Assembly (NCBI GenBank): GCA_964523295.1
Contig: CAZGAH010000077.1
Location: 1 to 20,699 of the forward strand
Length of the DNA stretch: 20,699 nucleotides
Reading direction: 5' to 3'
DNA from: CAZGAH01 sp964523295
Lineage (GTDB): Bacteria; Desulfobacterota; Desulfovibrionia; Desulfovibrionales; Desulfovibrionaceae
Shown here: one piece after another, positions 1 through 8,706 of the stretch
Layout of the letters: the number at the start of each line of letters is the position of its first letter
How positions within the stretch are numbered: position 1 is the first letter of the stretch
Position numbers and translations under genes: made by a program
The notes under the pieces: generated by a model
What the model saw: only the letters and a program-made list of their open reading frames with translations
Databases searched by the model: none
Told to the model about the DNA's origin: nothing

Positions 1-72
<72 letters not shown>

Positions 73-82
73 AAGAAATCAA

Positions 83-115
83 GGGCTTAGAGGCGATTGT
101 CTCTAAGCCCTTTTT
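83..115 (+). terminator. Rho-independent terminator of the tRNA-Ala gene
   Basis: A perfect 10-bp stem, GGGCTTAGAG (83-92) and CTCTAAGCCC (101-110), encloses the 8-base loop GCGATTGT and is followed directly by TTTTT (111-115). It lies 10 bases after the tRNA CCA, where a tRNA transcript would be expected to end. Confidence 0.92.
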
Positions 116-129
116 CCTTTCCTGTCATC

Positions 130-149
130 TGGTCCCGCCCTGGTCCCGC
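130..149. repeat. Two direct copies of TGGTCCCGC, 11 bp apart
   Basis: TGGTCCCGC occurs at 130-138 and again at 141-149, one helical turn apart, just past the tRNA terminator. Closely spaced short repeats beside a tRNA attachment site are typical of integrase arm sites, but no integrase gene is visible, so that role is speculation. Confidence 0.35.
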
Positions 150-332
150 TTTTTCGGTTTGCGAGACCGACTGACGCGGACTTTCAAATCACCATGGCCA
201 TGCTCATCATGCCCCTTCTTCGGCCCCAAAGAGGAGTATCCATATTTTGTGTCGATCGATGGCATTGGAAAAGAGGTTAATGGCAGATCTGAGCACAACG
301 TTGACCGCTATGTTGAACATCATTGTTGTTCC

Positions 333-350
333 CGGTTTTTGGGAAAACCG
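333..350. repeat. Perfect inverted repeat (hairpin)
   Basis: CGGTTTT (333-339) and AAAACCG (344-350) form a perfect 7-bp stem with loop TGGG. There is no U-tract on either side, so it is not a convincing terminator. Function unknown. Confidence 0.4.
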
Positions 351-470
351 TCATGATACACACCATGCGCGGTGAGCCCCAAAATAGCTCTTTGCTTGTT
401 TTTACATATTAGATATAGCTTTGCTAGATAATTACGACATAGCCAAATTCGTCGATTTGGATGATTTCAG

Positions 471-795
471 TTATTCCAGGCAGTTAGAAAGGACACGTAA
501 ATCTTCCGGCCCCTTTGGATATCCAGGATAGTTACTTTTGTGTGACATCGAACGACGATAACGTCGCTCGTGCATGGCGTAAAGGTACTCGCTCAACTCT
601 TCCAGCTTCACGTCTCTCTGAGTAATCGCCTTCAGCAACGGCTGGATGTGCTCGGACTCGAACCCGTCAAGGTCATTCCTGACACCCCGCGCGCATCGTG
701 CAGAGCAAGGGCATTACGCACTCCCCCACCAGAGGCCTTTCCGGGCCAGCGTAGCGCTTGCGCAGAAATTCCGCATGCTCTATAGTTTTTGGCAT
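471..795 (-). pseudogene. Small unrecognised gene with a frameshift, divergent from hsdR
   Basis: Reading the minus strand from an ATG at 795 gives a protein-like sequence beginning MPKTIEHAEFLRKRYAGPER and ending at a TGA at 673-675 after 40 residues. Just before that stop, a different frame continues with equally protein-like sequence (NDLDGFESEHIQPLLKAITQ and later KLEELSEYLYAMHERRYRRS) down to a TAA at 471-473. Joined by a one-base shift near 676, the two parts make about 107 residues. I do not recognise the family. No strong ribosome site precedes the ATG, and a scaffold gap lies 20 bases upstream. It may be a decayed gene, or intact with a sequencing indel. The two reading frames are seen; their being one gene is inferred. 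Confidence 0.4.
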
Positions 796-815
796 ATCGT
801 ATAGCTTGGAAATCT

Positions 816-825
816 NNNNNNNNNN
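816..825. other. Assembly gap (10 N)
   Basis: A run of ten N, probably a placeholder of arbitrary length. It hides the start codon, ribosome site and promoter of hsdR and perhaps the promoter of the divergent small gene. Confidence 0.97.
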
Positions 826-3269
826 AAGCGCTCAGCGAACGCGACATTTGCACCAAGCGAATCACCCCGGCCCTTGTAAGCTCCGGTTGGGACACGATGT
901 CGCAAATCCGCGAAGAGGTCAGCTTCACCAAGGGCCGCATCATCGTTCGCGGCCGGCTCGTCTCCCGCGGCAAAGGCAAGCGCGCCGACTACATCCTGTA
1001 CATCAAACCCAACATCCCGCTGGCCGTCATCGAGGCCAAGGACGCGACGCACAGCGTCGGCGACGGCATCCAGCAAGCCCTGGACTACGCGACAACGCTC
1101 GACATCCCCTTCGCCTTTTCTTCCAATGGCGACGGATTCGTCTTCCACGACAGAACCGGCGTCAGACCCTCCAAAGAAACGACACTGGCAATGGACGCCT
1201 TTCCCTCACCGGAGGATCTGTGGGCCACGTATCGCGCATGGAAGGGCCTGACAGCGGAATCCGAGCGCATCGTCTTGCAGGACTACTTCGACGACGGCAG
1301 CGGCAAGACGCCGCGCTATTATCAAGCGAACGCCATCAACGCCACCGTGGAGGCCATCGCTAAAGGGCAGAGCCGTATCCTCCTGGTCATGGCCACCGGC
1401 ACGGGCAAGACGTTGACCGCCTTTCAGATCATCTGGCGGCTGTGGAAAGCGGGGGTAAAAAAGCGCATCCTTTTTCTGGCCGACCGGAACGTGCTTGTCG
1501 ATCAAACGATGGTCAACGACTTTCGCCCCTTTGGCCCGGCCATGGCGAAACTCAGCACCGGCGCACGGACTATCGAACGTGTTGACGGCTCGAAGGTCGA
1601 ACTCGCGACAGCCCTCGATCATCAACGCAGGATCGATACCGCCTATGAAATCTACCTGGGACTCTACCAGGCGATAACCGGCCCTGAGGAGCGGCAAAAA
1701 CTCTACCGGGAGTTTTCACCCGGCTTCTTCGATCTCATCGTCATCGACGAATGCCACCGGGGCAGCGCCGCGGAGGATTCCGCCTGGCGAGAAATCCTGG
1801 ATCACTTCGCCGGGGCAACGCAAATCGGCCTGACCGCCACGCCGAAGGAGACCAGATACGTTTCCAACATCCACTATTTCGGCAAACCCGTATACACGTA
1901 TTCGCTGAAGCAAGGCATACGCGACGGTTTCCTTGCCCCTTATAAAGTTGTTAAAGTGCACATTGACAAAGATGTCGGGGGCTGGAGGCCAGAAAAAGGG
2001 AAATGCGACATCAACGGGAAGCTCGTCGAGGACCGCCTGTATAACCAAAAGGACTTTGACCGGAACCTGGTCATTGACGAGCGTACCCTCCTCGTTGCCA
2101 AAAAAGTCTCGGACTTCCTGCGCGAGAGCGGGGGCCGTTTCCAGAAGGCCATTGTCTTCTGCCTGGACCAGGAGCACGCCCCGCGCATGAGGCAGGCCCT
2201 TGTCAACGAGAACAAAGACCTTTGCGACGCCAATGCCCGCTACGTCATGCGCATGACCGCGAGCGATGAAGAGGGCTGCGCGGAAATCGGCAATTTCATC
2301 GACCCGGAATCACCGTATCCCGTCCTGGTCACGACGTCGCGCCTGCTTTCCACCGGGGTGGACGCGCAGACCTGCCGACTGATCGTGCTGGAGCGCGAAA
2401 TCGGCTCCATGACCGAGTTCAAGCAGATTGTCGGGCGCGGCACGCGTATCCACGAAGACACCAGGAAATACTTCTTCACGATCATCGACTTTCGCGGCGC
2501 CACCGGCCTCTTTGCCGACAAGGACTTTGACGGAGAGCCGGTCCAGATATACGAACCCAAGCCAGGCGAGCCGATAGTTCCGCCGGACGAGCCCCCTTCC
2601 GGCGACGAAGACAACCCCATCCCCGGGCAACCGGACGAGGAGGAACCCATCATCATCGACCCGACGCCCCCGGACATCACCATTCCGCCGGGGGGCGGCG
2701 CTCCGATAAAAGTATACGTGAACGGGGTGCTGGTCGCCATTATTGCCGAGCGCGTCGAATATCTCGACGAGAACGGCAAGCTCGTCACCGAGAGTCTGAA
2801 GGATTTCACCAGGAAAGAACTCAAGAAGCACTTCGCCAGCCTCGACGCGTTTCTCAAACGCTGGAATGCGACCGAGCGCAAACAGGCGCTTCTCGACGAG
2901 CTGGCGAGCGAAGGCTTGCCGCTGGAACCACTCATGGAGGAGGTTGACAAGGACCTCGATCCGTTCGACCTCATCTGCCATGTCGCCTTCGACCGCCCGC
3001 CGCTGACCCGGCGCGAGCGGGCCGAGAATGTCCGCAAGAGAGATGTCTTTACGAAATATGGCCCCCAGGCCCGCGCCGTGCTGGAGGCCTTGCTGCAAAA
3101 ATACCAGGATATCGGCGCGTTCGATCTGGACGACCCGAATATTTTGAGAAATCGCCCCTTCGACAGCATGGGGACGGTAGTCCAGCTTATCAGGCAATTT
3201 GGAACCCGCGCCGATTTCGAGCGCGCTGTTCATGAACTTCAAGCTGAGCTGTATCACGAGGTAGCCTGA
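826..3269 (+). CDS. hsdR: Type I restriction enzyme, R (endonuclease/translocase) subunit; start lost in gap
   Basis: HsdR cuts DNA after ATP-driven translocation by the HsdRMS complex. The visible protein (about 813 residues) begins with ALSERDICTK, which looks like the normal N-terminus, so only a few residues should be missing into the gap. A PD-(D/E)xK nuclease follows: ADYIL supplies the Asp and IEAK the E-x-K (1029-1040). Then come superfamily 2 helicase motifs: Walker A MATGTGKT (from 1389), DECH (about 1746), GLTATP (about 1828) and motif VI QIVGRGTRI (2424-2450). A Pro/Asp/Glu-rich linker (about 2560-2700) separates this motor from a C-terminal EcoEI-type domain that would contact HsdM. 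Length and order match the EcoEI-like family. The TGA is 3 bases before hsdM, so the genes are co-transcribed. No inactivating change is visible. Confidence 0.95.
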
Positions 3270-3272
3270 CGA

Positions 3273-4715
3273 ATGTCCGTCCGGAACATAGTCAAATCCA
3301 TCCAGGACATCATGCGCCAGGATGTCGGCGTCGATGGCGACGCGCAGCGCATCTCGCAGCTCTGCTGGATGTTCTTTCTGAAAATTGTCGACGATCAGGA
3401 CCTTGAACTGGCGTCTATCAGACCCGATTACCGCTCGCCGGTTCCCGACCAGTTTCAATGGCGCGCCTGGGCCGCGAACCCGGAAGGCCTTACCGGCGAC
3501 AAGCTGATCTCGTTCATCAACGGAGATCTCTTTCCGGCTCTGAAAGCGCTCCAGGTCTCGGGCCAGCCTGGCGACCGCCGCCGCGTCGTGCGCGATGTCT
3601 TCGAGGACGCGTACAACTACATGAAATCCGGCCAGCTCATGCGCCAGGTCATCAACAAGATCAACCAGGTCGATTTCAACGACCTCGCGGAGCGCAAGCA
3701 CTTTGGCGACATCTACGAGCAGATTCTGAACGACCTGCAGAGCGCCGGGAACGCCGGCGAGTACTACACGCCGCGCGCCGTCACCGCGTTCATGGTGGAC
3801 CGCATCGACCCGAAACCCGGCGAGCTTCTCCTGGACCCGGCCTGCGGCACGGGCGGCTTTCTCACCTGCGCCATCCGGCACATGCGCGAACGCTCCGTTG
3901 CCCGGGTTGCGGATGAGCAGCGTTTGCAACATGCGCTGCGCGCCGTGGAAAAGAAACAGCTCCCACACATGCTCTGCGTCACGAACATGCTATTGCACAA
4001 CATCGAGGACCCGAGCTTTGTCCGTCACGACAACACGCTGGCTCGCCCCTACATCAGTTACACGTCAAGCGACCGCGTGGATATTGTGGTCACCAACCCG
4101 CCCTTTGGCGGGCGCGAGGAAGACGGCATCGAGGCCAACTTCCCCAAACACTTTCAGACGCGCGAGACCGCGGACCTGTTCCTCGCGCTGATCATCCGCC
4201 TGCTCAAGCCGGGCGGCCGCGCCCCCGTAGTGCTTCCCGACGGCACCCGCTTCGGCGAGGGCGTGAAGACGCGCCTCAAAGAGCATCTGCTGGCGGAGTG
4301 CAACCTGCACACGATCGTCCGCCTGCCCAACAGCGTGTTCAAGCCCTACGCCAGCATCGGCACCAACCTGCTGTTCTTCGTCAAGGGCGAGCCGACCCGT
4401 GACATCTGGTTCTACGAACACCGCGTCCCCGCGGGCCAGAAGGCCTACTCCATGACCCGCCCGATTCGGTTCGAACATTTTGCCCCGTGCGTGGAATGGT
4501 GGGACAAGCGCGAGGAAAACGAGTTCGCCTGGAAGGTCCCGGCCGCGGACGTCATAGCCAGAGGCTACAATCTCGACATCAAAAACCCGCACACTACCGA
4601 AGACGACCACGGCGACCCCGAAGAATTGCTGGCCAAGCTGGAGCAGTCCGAGCAAGAAACCGCCCGTCTGCGGGACCAGTTGAAAACGATCCTGGAGGAG
4701 GCGCTGCTCCGATGA
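3273..4715 (+). CDS. hsdM: Type I restriction-modification, M (N6-adenine methyltransferase) subunit
   Basis: HsdM methylates adenine in the HsdS-chosen target using S-adenosylmethionine and, with HsdS, forms the core of the complex. The 480-residue protein has the HsdM N-terminal helical domain (about 1-150), the GEYYTPR segment (162-168), SAM-binding motif I DPACGTGGF (188-196) and catalytic motif IV NPPF (275-278). The C-terminal end is a Glu/Leu/Gln-rich helix likely to pack on HsdS. The ATG at 3273 lies 3 bases after hsdR, with a possible ribosome site GAGGT at 3258-3262 inside the hsdR end. Its TGA overlaps the hsdS ATG (ATGA at 4712-4715), indicating translational coupling. It appears intact. 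Confidence 0.96.
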   Translation: MSVRNIVKSIQDIMRQDVGVDGDAQRISQLCWMFFLKIVDDQDLELASIRPDYRSPVPDQFQWRAWAANPEGLTGDKLISFINGDLFPALKALQVSGQPGDRRRVVRDVFEDAYNYMKSGQLMRQVINKINQVDFNDLAERKHFGDIYEQILNDLQSAGNAGEYYTPRAVTAFMVDRIDPKPGELLLDPACGTGGFLTCAIRHMRERSVARVADEQRLQHALRAVEKKQLPHMLCVTNMLLHNIEDPSFVRHDNTLARPYISYTSSDRVDIVVTNPPFGGREEDGIEANFPKHFQTRETADLFLALIIRLLKPGGRAPVVLPDGTRFGEGVKTRLKEHLLAECNLHTIVRLPNSVFKPYASIGTNLLFFVKGEPTRDIWFYEHRVPAGQKAYSMTRPIRFEHFAPCVEWWDKREENEFAWKVPAADVIARGYNLDIKNPHTTEDDHGDPEELLAKLEQSEQETARLRDQLKTILEEALLR

Positions 4716-6796
4716 GTCCCGCCCGCCTTCTGGAACACTTTGAGCGCATCGCCGAGGCCCCTGGCGCGATCCCGAGATTGCGCCGGTTTGTTCTGGATTT
4801 GGCGGTGAGGGGGAAGCTGGTTGAGCAGGACCCGAATGATGAGCCGGCGGCGGAGTTGCTGGGGAGGATTTTTTCTAATAGAGATAAACATACTGCAACG
4901 AAACAACGGAACAAAACTTTGCCAGAGGAGATAGATTGTTGCACTGCTCCGCACATGGTGCCGAGTAGCTGGGCCTGGGAAAACCTACAAACACTAAGCG
5001 ATAAAATCCATTATGGGTATACTGCCTCTGCGGATAAAACAATAAATAAAGTTAGACTTCTCAGAATAACGGACATTCAAAACAATAAAGTAGACTGGAC
5101 GTCTGTTCCTGGATGCGAGATAGACAACAAAATTGTTGATCAATATAAGCTAGAAAAGGGAGACATTTTAATTGCTAGAACCGGTGGCACCGTTGGAAAA
5201 TCATATCTAATAGAACTTATTCCAGTTGTTGCCGTATTTGCCTCCTATCTTATCCGTGTAAAAATCTCACACCTGCTGTTTGACAAGTATATAAAATGTT
5301 TTTTTGAGTCACCGACATATTGGGTCCAGCTTTACGACGGTGCCCGCGGAGCTGGCCAACCCAATGTAAATGGCCAAACACTTGGTAATATAATGGTACC
5401 GACCCCCCCCCTCGCCGAGCAGCACCGCATCGTCGCCAAGGTAGACGAACTCATGGCCCTCTGCGACCGCTTGGAAGCCTCACAGACAAAACGCGAGAGC
5501 CGGCGTGACAGACTGGTGGCGGCATCACTGAAGCGCATCGGCCAACCCGAGGAGGTGGGCAACGGCGACGAGTTCCGAGCCAACGTCCGTTTCCACCTCC
5601 ACCACCTGCCCCGCCTCGCCACCCGACCCGAGCATATCAAAGAGCTGCGCCAGACGATCCTGAACCTGGCGGTTCGGGGGAAGCTTGTGGCGCAAGACCC
5701 GAGTGATGAGCCGGCGGCCGAGCTATTGAAAACGATCAAGGCTGAAAATGAACAGCCCCAAACCGTTGGCCGCACAGTACGTGAAACGTCGCTTGGCCTG
5801 ATTAAAACAGACGAAACACCCTTCGATCTTCCTTCCGGCTGGACTTGGACGCGCTTCCCTGAAGTTGGCATCTTTGGACGTGGAAAGTCCAAACATAGAC
5901 CCCGGAATGATTCACTTCTCTTTGAAGGTGGCACTCATCTATTTATTCAAACAGGTGACGTCGCAAGATCTAGAGGGCTTATTTCCACTTTTAGTGGAAA
6001 ATATAATGACGTCGGTCTCGCTCAGAGTGCAAAATGGCCTGCTGGAACACTATGCATAACAATTGCTGCCAACATTGCAGATAGTGGGATTCTGACTTTT
6101 GATGCATGTTTCCCAGACAGTGTCGTTGGGTTCATTCCTGCGTCTATTTTTGAAAGCGCAAGGTATTTTGAATATTTTATGAGGACTATAAAAAGCAACT
6201 TGCTCGAATTTGCGCCAGCCACAGCTCAAAAGAATATCAACCTGAGCATCCTTAATTCTGTATTAATCCCACTCCCACCATTGGCTGAACAAAACCGCAT
6301 CGTCGCCAAAGTAGACGAACTCATGGCCCTTTGCGACCAAATAGAAACGCACCTCAAAACGTCCCAGTTCGACCGTGCCCGTCTGTTGGAAGCGACACTC
6401 GCTGAGGCGTTGGGAGCGAGCGAGCCGCCTGCGCAAAAAGCAACCCGCTCGCCCGGCATGACGAATGCGCAACCAGAAAGAATCGAGCCATCCCCAAAGA
6501 TTGCCTCCAATTCGCCCCAGAAGAAGACAAGCACGAGCATTCAAGGCAGCTTGCTTGAGTTGCCGCCCCAGACACAACCGAAACCAACCCCAAACGCCCA
6601 AAAAGCAATCCTGGCCCACATGCAACCCAACCAAGACTACACCCGCGCCCAACTCTGCGAAGCGCTGGGGCTTTCGGTTTATGAGTGGAATATGGCCATA
6701 AAGGCGCTGAAGGAGAGAGGGAAGGTGGTGCAGCGGGGGGAGAAACGGGGGGCGAGGTATCGTTCAAAATGGGGAGGGAAGGCAGTTAAATGTTGA
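4712..6796 (+). CDS. hsdS: Type I restriction-modification, S (specificity) subunit with C-terminal winged-helix-like extension
   Basis: HsdS recognises the split DNA target through two target-recognition domains (TRDs). The 694-residue protein has the expected internal repeat: AVRGKLVEQDPNDEPAAELL (31-50) and its copy at 320-339 precede the TRDs, and PPLAEQ.RIVAKVDELMALCD closes each (232-252 and 522-542). TRD1 is about 85-230 and TRD2 about 370-520. Both TRDs are AT-richer than the flanking repeats, as expected for exchanged modules. A Pro/Gln/Ser-rich linker (about 570-630) leads to a C-terminal segment, 630-690, resembling a winged helix (TRAQLCEALGLSVYEWNMAI). This is beyond the usual HsdS length. 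The start ATG overlaps the hsdM stop. A C9 tract lies at the TRD1/central-repeat junction. Confidence 0.94.
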   Translation: MSPARLLEHFERIAEAPGAIPRLRRFVLDLAVRGKLVEQDPNDEPAAELLGRIFSNRDKHTATKQRNKTLPEEIDCCTAPHMVPSSWAWENLQTLSDKIHYGYTASADKTINKVRLLRITDIQNNKVDWTSVPGCEIDNKIVDQYKLEKGDILIARTGGTVGKSYLIELIPVVAVFASYLIRVKISHLLFDKYIKCFFESPTYWVQLYDGARGAGQPNVNGQTLGNIMVPTPPLAEQHRIVAKVDELMALCDRLEASQTKRESRRDRLVAASLKRIGQPEEVGNGDEFRANVRFHLHHLPRLATRPEHIKELRQTILNLAVRGKLVAQDPSDEPAAELLKTIKAENEQPQTVGRTVRETSLGLIKTDETPFDLPSGWTWTRFPEVGIFGRGKSKHRPRNDSLLFEGGTHLFIQTGDVARSRGLISTFSGKYNDVGLAQSAKWPAGTLCITIAANIADSGILTFDACFPDSVVGFIPASIFESARYFEYFMRTIKSNLLEFAPATAQKNINLSILNSVLIPLPPLAEQNRIVAKVDELMALCDQIETHLKTSQFDRARLLEATLAEALGASEPPAQKATRSPGMTNAQPERIEPSPKIASNSPQKKTSTSIQGSLLELPPQTQPKPTPNAQKAILAHMQPNQDYTRAQLCEALGLSVYEWNMAIKALKERGKVVQRGEKRGARYRSKWGGKAVKC
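5403..5411 (+). repeat. C9 homopolymer inside hsdS
   Basis: Nine consecutive C residues encode part of TPPL (residues 231-234), where TRD1 meets the central conserved region. Loss of one C leads to a TAG at 5442-5444; gain of one leads to a TGA at 5506-5508. Either would leave a single-TRD HsdS of about 240-265 residues. The equivalent place after TRD2 uses mixed codons without a long run. Confidence 0.85.
5425..5468 (+). repeat. hsdS conserved-region direct repeat, copy 1
   Basis: 44 bases, identical to 6295-6338 except for two positions, encoding the helix RIVAKVDELMALCD after TRD1. Such near-identity at DNA level allows recombination between the two halves of hsdS. Confidence 0.88.
6295..6338 (+). 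repeat. hsdS conserved-region direct repeat, copy 2
   Basis: Second copy of the 44-base repeat, after TRD2. The N-terminal repeat encoding AVRGKLV.QDP.DEPAAELL is likewise duplicated at about 4800-4863 and 5669-5731, but with more differences. Confidence 0.88.
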
Positions 6797-6867
6797 AAGA
6801 TCGAATTTTTGGAGTTGATGGCAGCGTGACTTATACAGGGCTAAAGTCCCAGATTTACACTCGACAA

Positions 6868-6896
6868 TTCACAGCACCATATAAATCACATAAAAT
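6868..6896 (+). promoter_or_regulatory. Candidate sigma-70 promoter for the ABC-3C operon
   Basis: TTCACA (6868-6873) and TAAAAT (6891-6896) each match five of six consensus bases and are 17 bases apart. They lie in the AT-rich 165-base gap between hsdS and the next operon, about 65 bases before its start. By-chance matches are easier in AT-rich DNA, so confidence is moderate. Confidence 0.45.
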
Positions 6897-6950
6897 ATAA
6901 ATACAAATTAAACATCCATTTATTTTTAAAGCGAAATTAACAAGCAACAT

Positions 6951-6956
6951 AGGTGG
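6951..6956 (+). promoter_or_regulatory. Ribosome binding site deciding the GTG start at 6962
   Basis: AGGTGG at 6951-6956 stands 5 bases before the GTG at 6962. The earlier in-frame GTG at 6953 lies inside this ribosome site and has no site of its own, so 6962 is the better start. Confidence 0.6.
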
Positions 6957-6961
6957 TCAAT

Positions 6962-8215
6962 GTGGAAGAAAGATATCAATATTCTGCAGCAGAATCATTA
7001 CTCGGGTATATTTACCAATGCCGTCTTGCGTTGTTGGGATCATTAAAACGCTTGAAATCTGACGCATCTATTTCTATCGCAATCGAAACTCTCGACGACG
7101 TTGTTTTCGAAAAAGACGGCAGCCCTACTGAAATCATTCAGGTTAAACATCACATCGCCCGGAAAGCCAACCTCACAAATGCGAGTACCGACCTATGGAG
7201 GACAATCCGGATTTGGTGCGACCTGTTTTCTAAATGGCCGGCTGATAATAATTCTATTTTGTGCCTGATGACGACCGAAAATTCAACCGAAGATTCAGCT
7301 GCTTACTACCTTAGAATTGAAAACAGGAATATTGCTGAGGCTGAGAACCTACTACTACAAACGAGCCGAACGTCGTCAAACAAATCAAACGAAGAAGGGT
7401 ATAAAAAGTTTAATTCACTCAGCGACGAACAACGCATAGCCCTCCTCAATCGGGTGCATATCCTAGATAATTGTCCTTTAATCAATGACATACAAATCAA
7501 TCTAAAAGAAGAACTATGGGGCCATTGTGAGCGACACCAGTCAGATCAATTTCTCATATATCTGGAAGGCTGGTGGCTCCAACGGGTTACAGCTATACTT
7601 AGCAATAAGAAATATAAGCCTTTGAAAGACAAAAGAAACGCTTCAGAAATCTCAAATTCAGATAAGAACAACAATACAAGAATCACTGGAAGAGAAATAG
7701 ACGCCGAGCTGAATAACCTTAGAGAAAAATTCAAATCGGATTCATTACCCGTGCATCAAGAAATTATGCATGCTAAGCCAGATATCACTCCATTTTCAAA
7801 TTGGGTGTTTGTCAAACAACTGCGTTTACTAAATCTTCTTGAGAGCCGAATTCAGCGTGCTTCGACGAACTTTTTCAAAGCCTCGGAGCAACGATCACGT
7901 TGGGTAAGAGAATCACTTCTCGTCGATGATGAACTGGAACAATACGACGATACCCTTATTGAAGAATGGAGTATCCAATTTGATCAATCAAAAGATGCTA
8001 TGCCCCTTAACCCGACCGATTCCGAACACGTTGCATCAGGTATGAGAGTCTACGATTGGGTGGAGGGCAAGGCACATATCCCGATACGACCTTCATTTCA
8101 GGAGCATTTTATAACCAGAGGCTCATACCATATGCTTGCGAACCGACTTCTGGTCGGCTGGCATCCTGAATTCAAATCTCGCTTGGCTGGTCAATATACG
8201 GAAGAGAACTCATGA
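6962..8215 (+). CDS. ABC-3C system effector candidate: Cap4/DUF4297-like nuclease motif plus C-terminal domain
   Basis: First gene of a three-gene overlapping operon. The N-terminal part (about 8-110 of 417) shows the pattern GYIYQCRLALL, then IAIETLDDVVF and EIIQVKHH. These are the conserved helix, the acidic strand and the Q-x-K strand of the PD-(D/E)xK fold as found in Cap4/DUF4297-type dsDNA endonucleases. The rest (about 130-417) is helical and charged, with no motif I can name. In ABC-3C systems a C-terminal domain in the effector connects it to the ATPase, so it may serve that role here. The GTG start is set by AGGTGG just upstream. Its TGA overlaps the next ATG. Base composition is clearly AT-richer than hsd and the downstream genes, suggesting separate acquisition. 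The nuclease fold is inferred from motif pattern only. Confidence 0.7.
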   Translation: MEERYQYSAAESLLGYIYQCRLALLGSLKRLKSDASISIAIETLDDVVFEKDGSPTEIIQVKHHIARKANLTNASTDLWRTIRIWCDLFSKWPADNNSILCLMTTENSTEDSAAYYLRIENRNIAEAENLLLQTSRTSSNKSNEEGYKKFNSLSDEQRIALLNRVHILDNCPLINDIQINLKEELWGHCERHQSDQFLIYLEGWWLQRVTAILSNKKYKPLKDKRNASEISNSDKNNNTRITGREIDAELNNLREKFKSDSLPVHQEIMHAKPDITPFSNWVFVKQLRLLNLLESRIQRASTNFFKASEQRSRWVRESLLVDDELEQYDDTLIEEWSIQFDQSKDAMPLNPTDSEHVASGMRVYDWVEGKAHIPIRPSFQEHFITRGSYHMLANRLLVGWHPEFKSRLAGQYTEENS

Positions 8216-8706
8216 AAGAATGGGCAAAAAGATCTCCAGAGATTGCAGCGCTTTTGAATCCTGCTTTTTGCGAGTTTATATTATCAACAGGCATAAATGA
8301 ATACACTAAACACGTCAATGACGGCGCCCCATATGCTTTTCCATTTTTGTTATTGCCTCTGGTTCTACACAAAACGACCAGGCAGTTGTTTCCACGGACA
8401 AGTCGTACATTGTTCTCCGCCTGGATCACCAATGCCAAATCTGCGAGTGCCAAAATTGGCTTTGCAGAAAGGGCAAATAACATGGCTCCCTACGTCAAAG
8501 AAGCACTAATCTTTGCTATGCAAAACAACAGAATTTACGTCACAGACTCTGGGCGGCTCAAAACATCGAATCCAGCCCTTAAGTCCCTACCAAATGCAAC
8601 CAAGGAAGTCAATGAGTGTATCCGGGCCGCTGTGATGTGCGGAAAGTGGTTTTTCATGGTTGGTGATTTCAAAACAGCTATGGCCCTACTGGGAGTAAAG
8701 CCATGA
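8212..8706 (+). CDS. ABC-three-component system middle component
   Basis: A 164-residue protein translated from an ATG that overlaps the previous stop (ATGA, 8212-8215). It carries features I associate with the small 'three component ABC system middle component' family that pairs with DUF3732 ATPases: an early LLNPAFCEFIL (15-25), a hydrophobic PFLLLPLVLHKTTRQLFP (43-60), and a C-terminal RAAVMCGKWFF...ALLGVKP (about 142-163). Middle components are predicted to be winged-helix adaptors that bridge the ATPase and the effector; that role is from family knowledge, not from visible catalytic residues, of which there are none. It ends in an ATGA overlap with the ATPase gene, so the three proteins are likely made in fixed proportion. 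Confidence 0.75.
   Translation: MKEWAKRSPEIAALLNPAFCEFILSTGINEYTKHVNDGAPYAFPFLLLPLVLHKTTRQLFPRTSRTLFSAWITNAKSASAKIGFAERANNMAPYVKEALIFAMQNNRIYVTDSGRLKTSNPALKSLPNATKEVNECIRAAVMCGKWFFMVGDFKTAMALLGVKP

Larger units (their letters stand above)
116..470. other. Stretch without a supported gene
   Basis: Between the tRNA terminator and the broken minus-strand gene I see no gene with a credible start and ribosome site. The stretch becomes AT-rich around 385-475 and contains a pair of TGGTCCCGC repeats (130-149), a perfect hairpin (333-350) and a weaker inverted repeat CCAAAT/ATTTGG (443-460). It could be the edge of an integrated element. Confidence 0.5.

Noticed and set aside
159..356. Possible small cysteine-containing ORF on the plus strand (CSSC ... 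HHCC, ending FLGKPS)
   Set aside because: The same frame is open back through the tRNA and its terminator, so its openness is partly chance. There is no ATG or ribosome site, and I recognise no family.
2310..3968. 552-codon minus-strand open frame opposite hsdR/hsdM
   Set aside because: It is antisense to two genes with clear catalytic motifs, and such frames arise from high GC at third codon positions.
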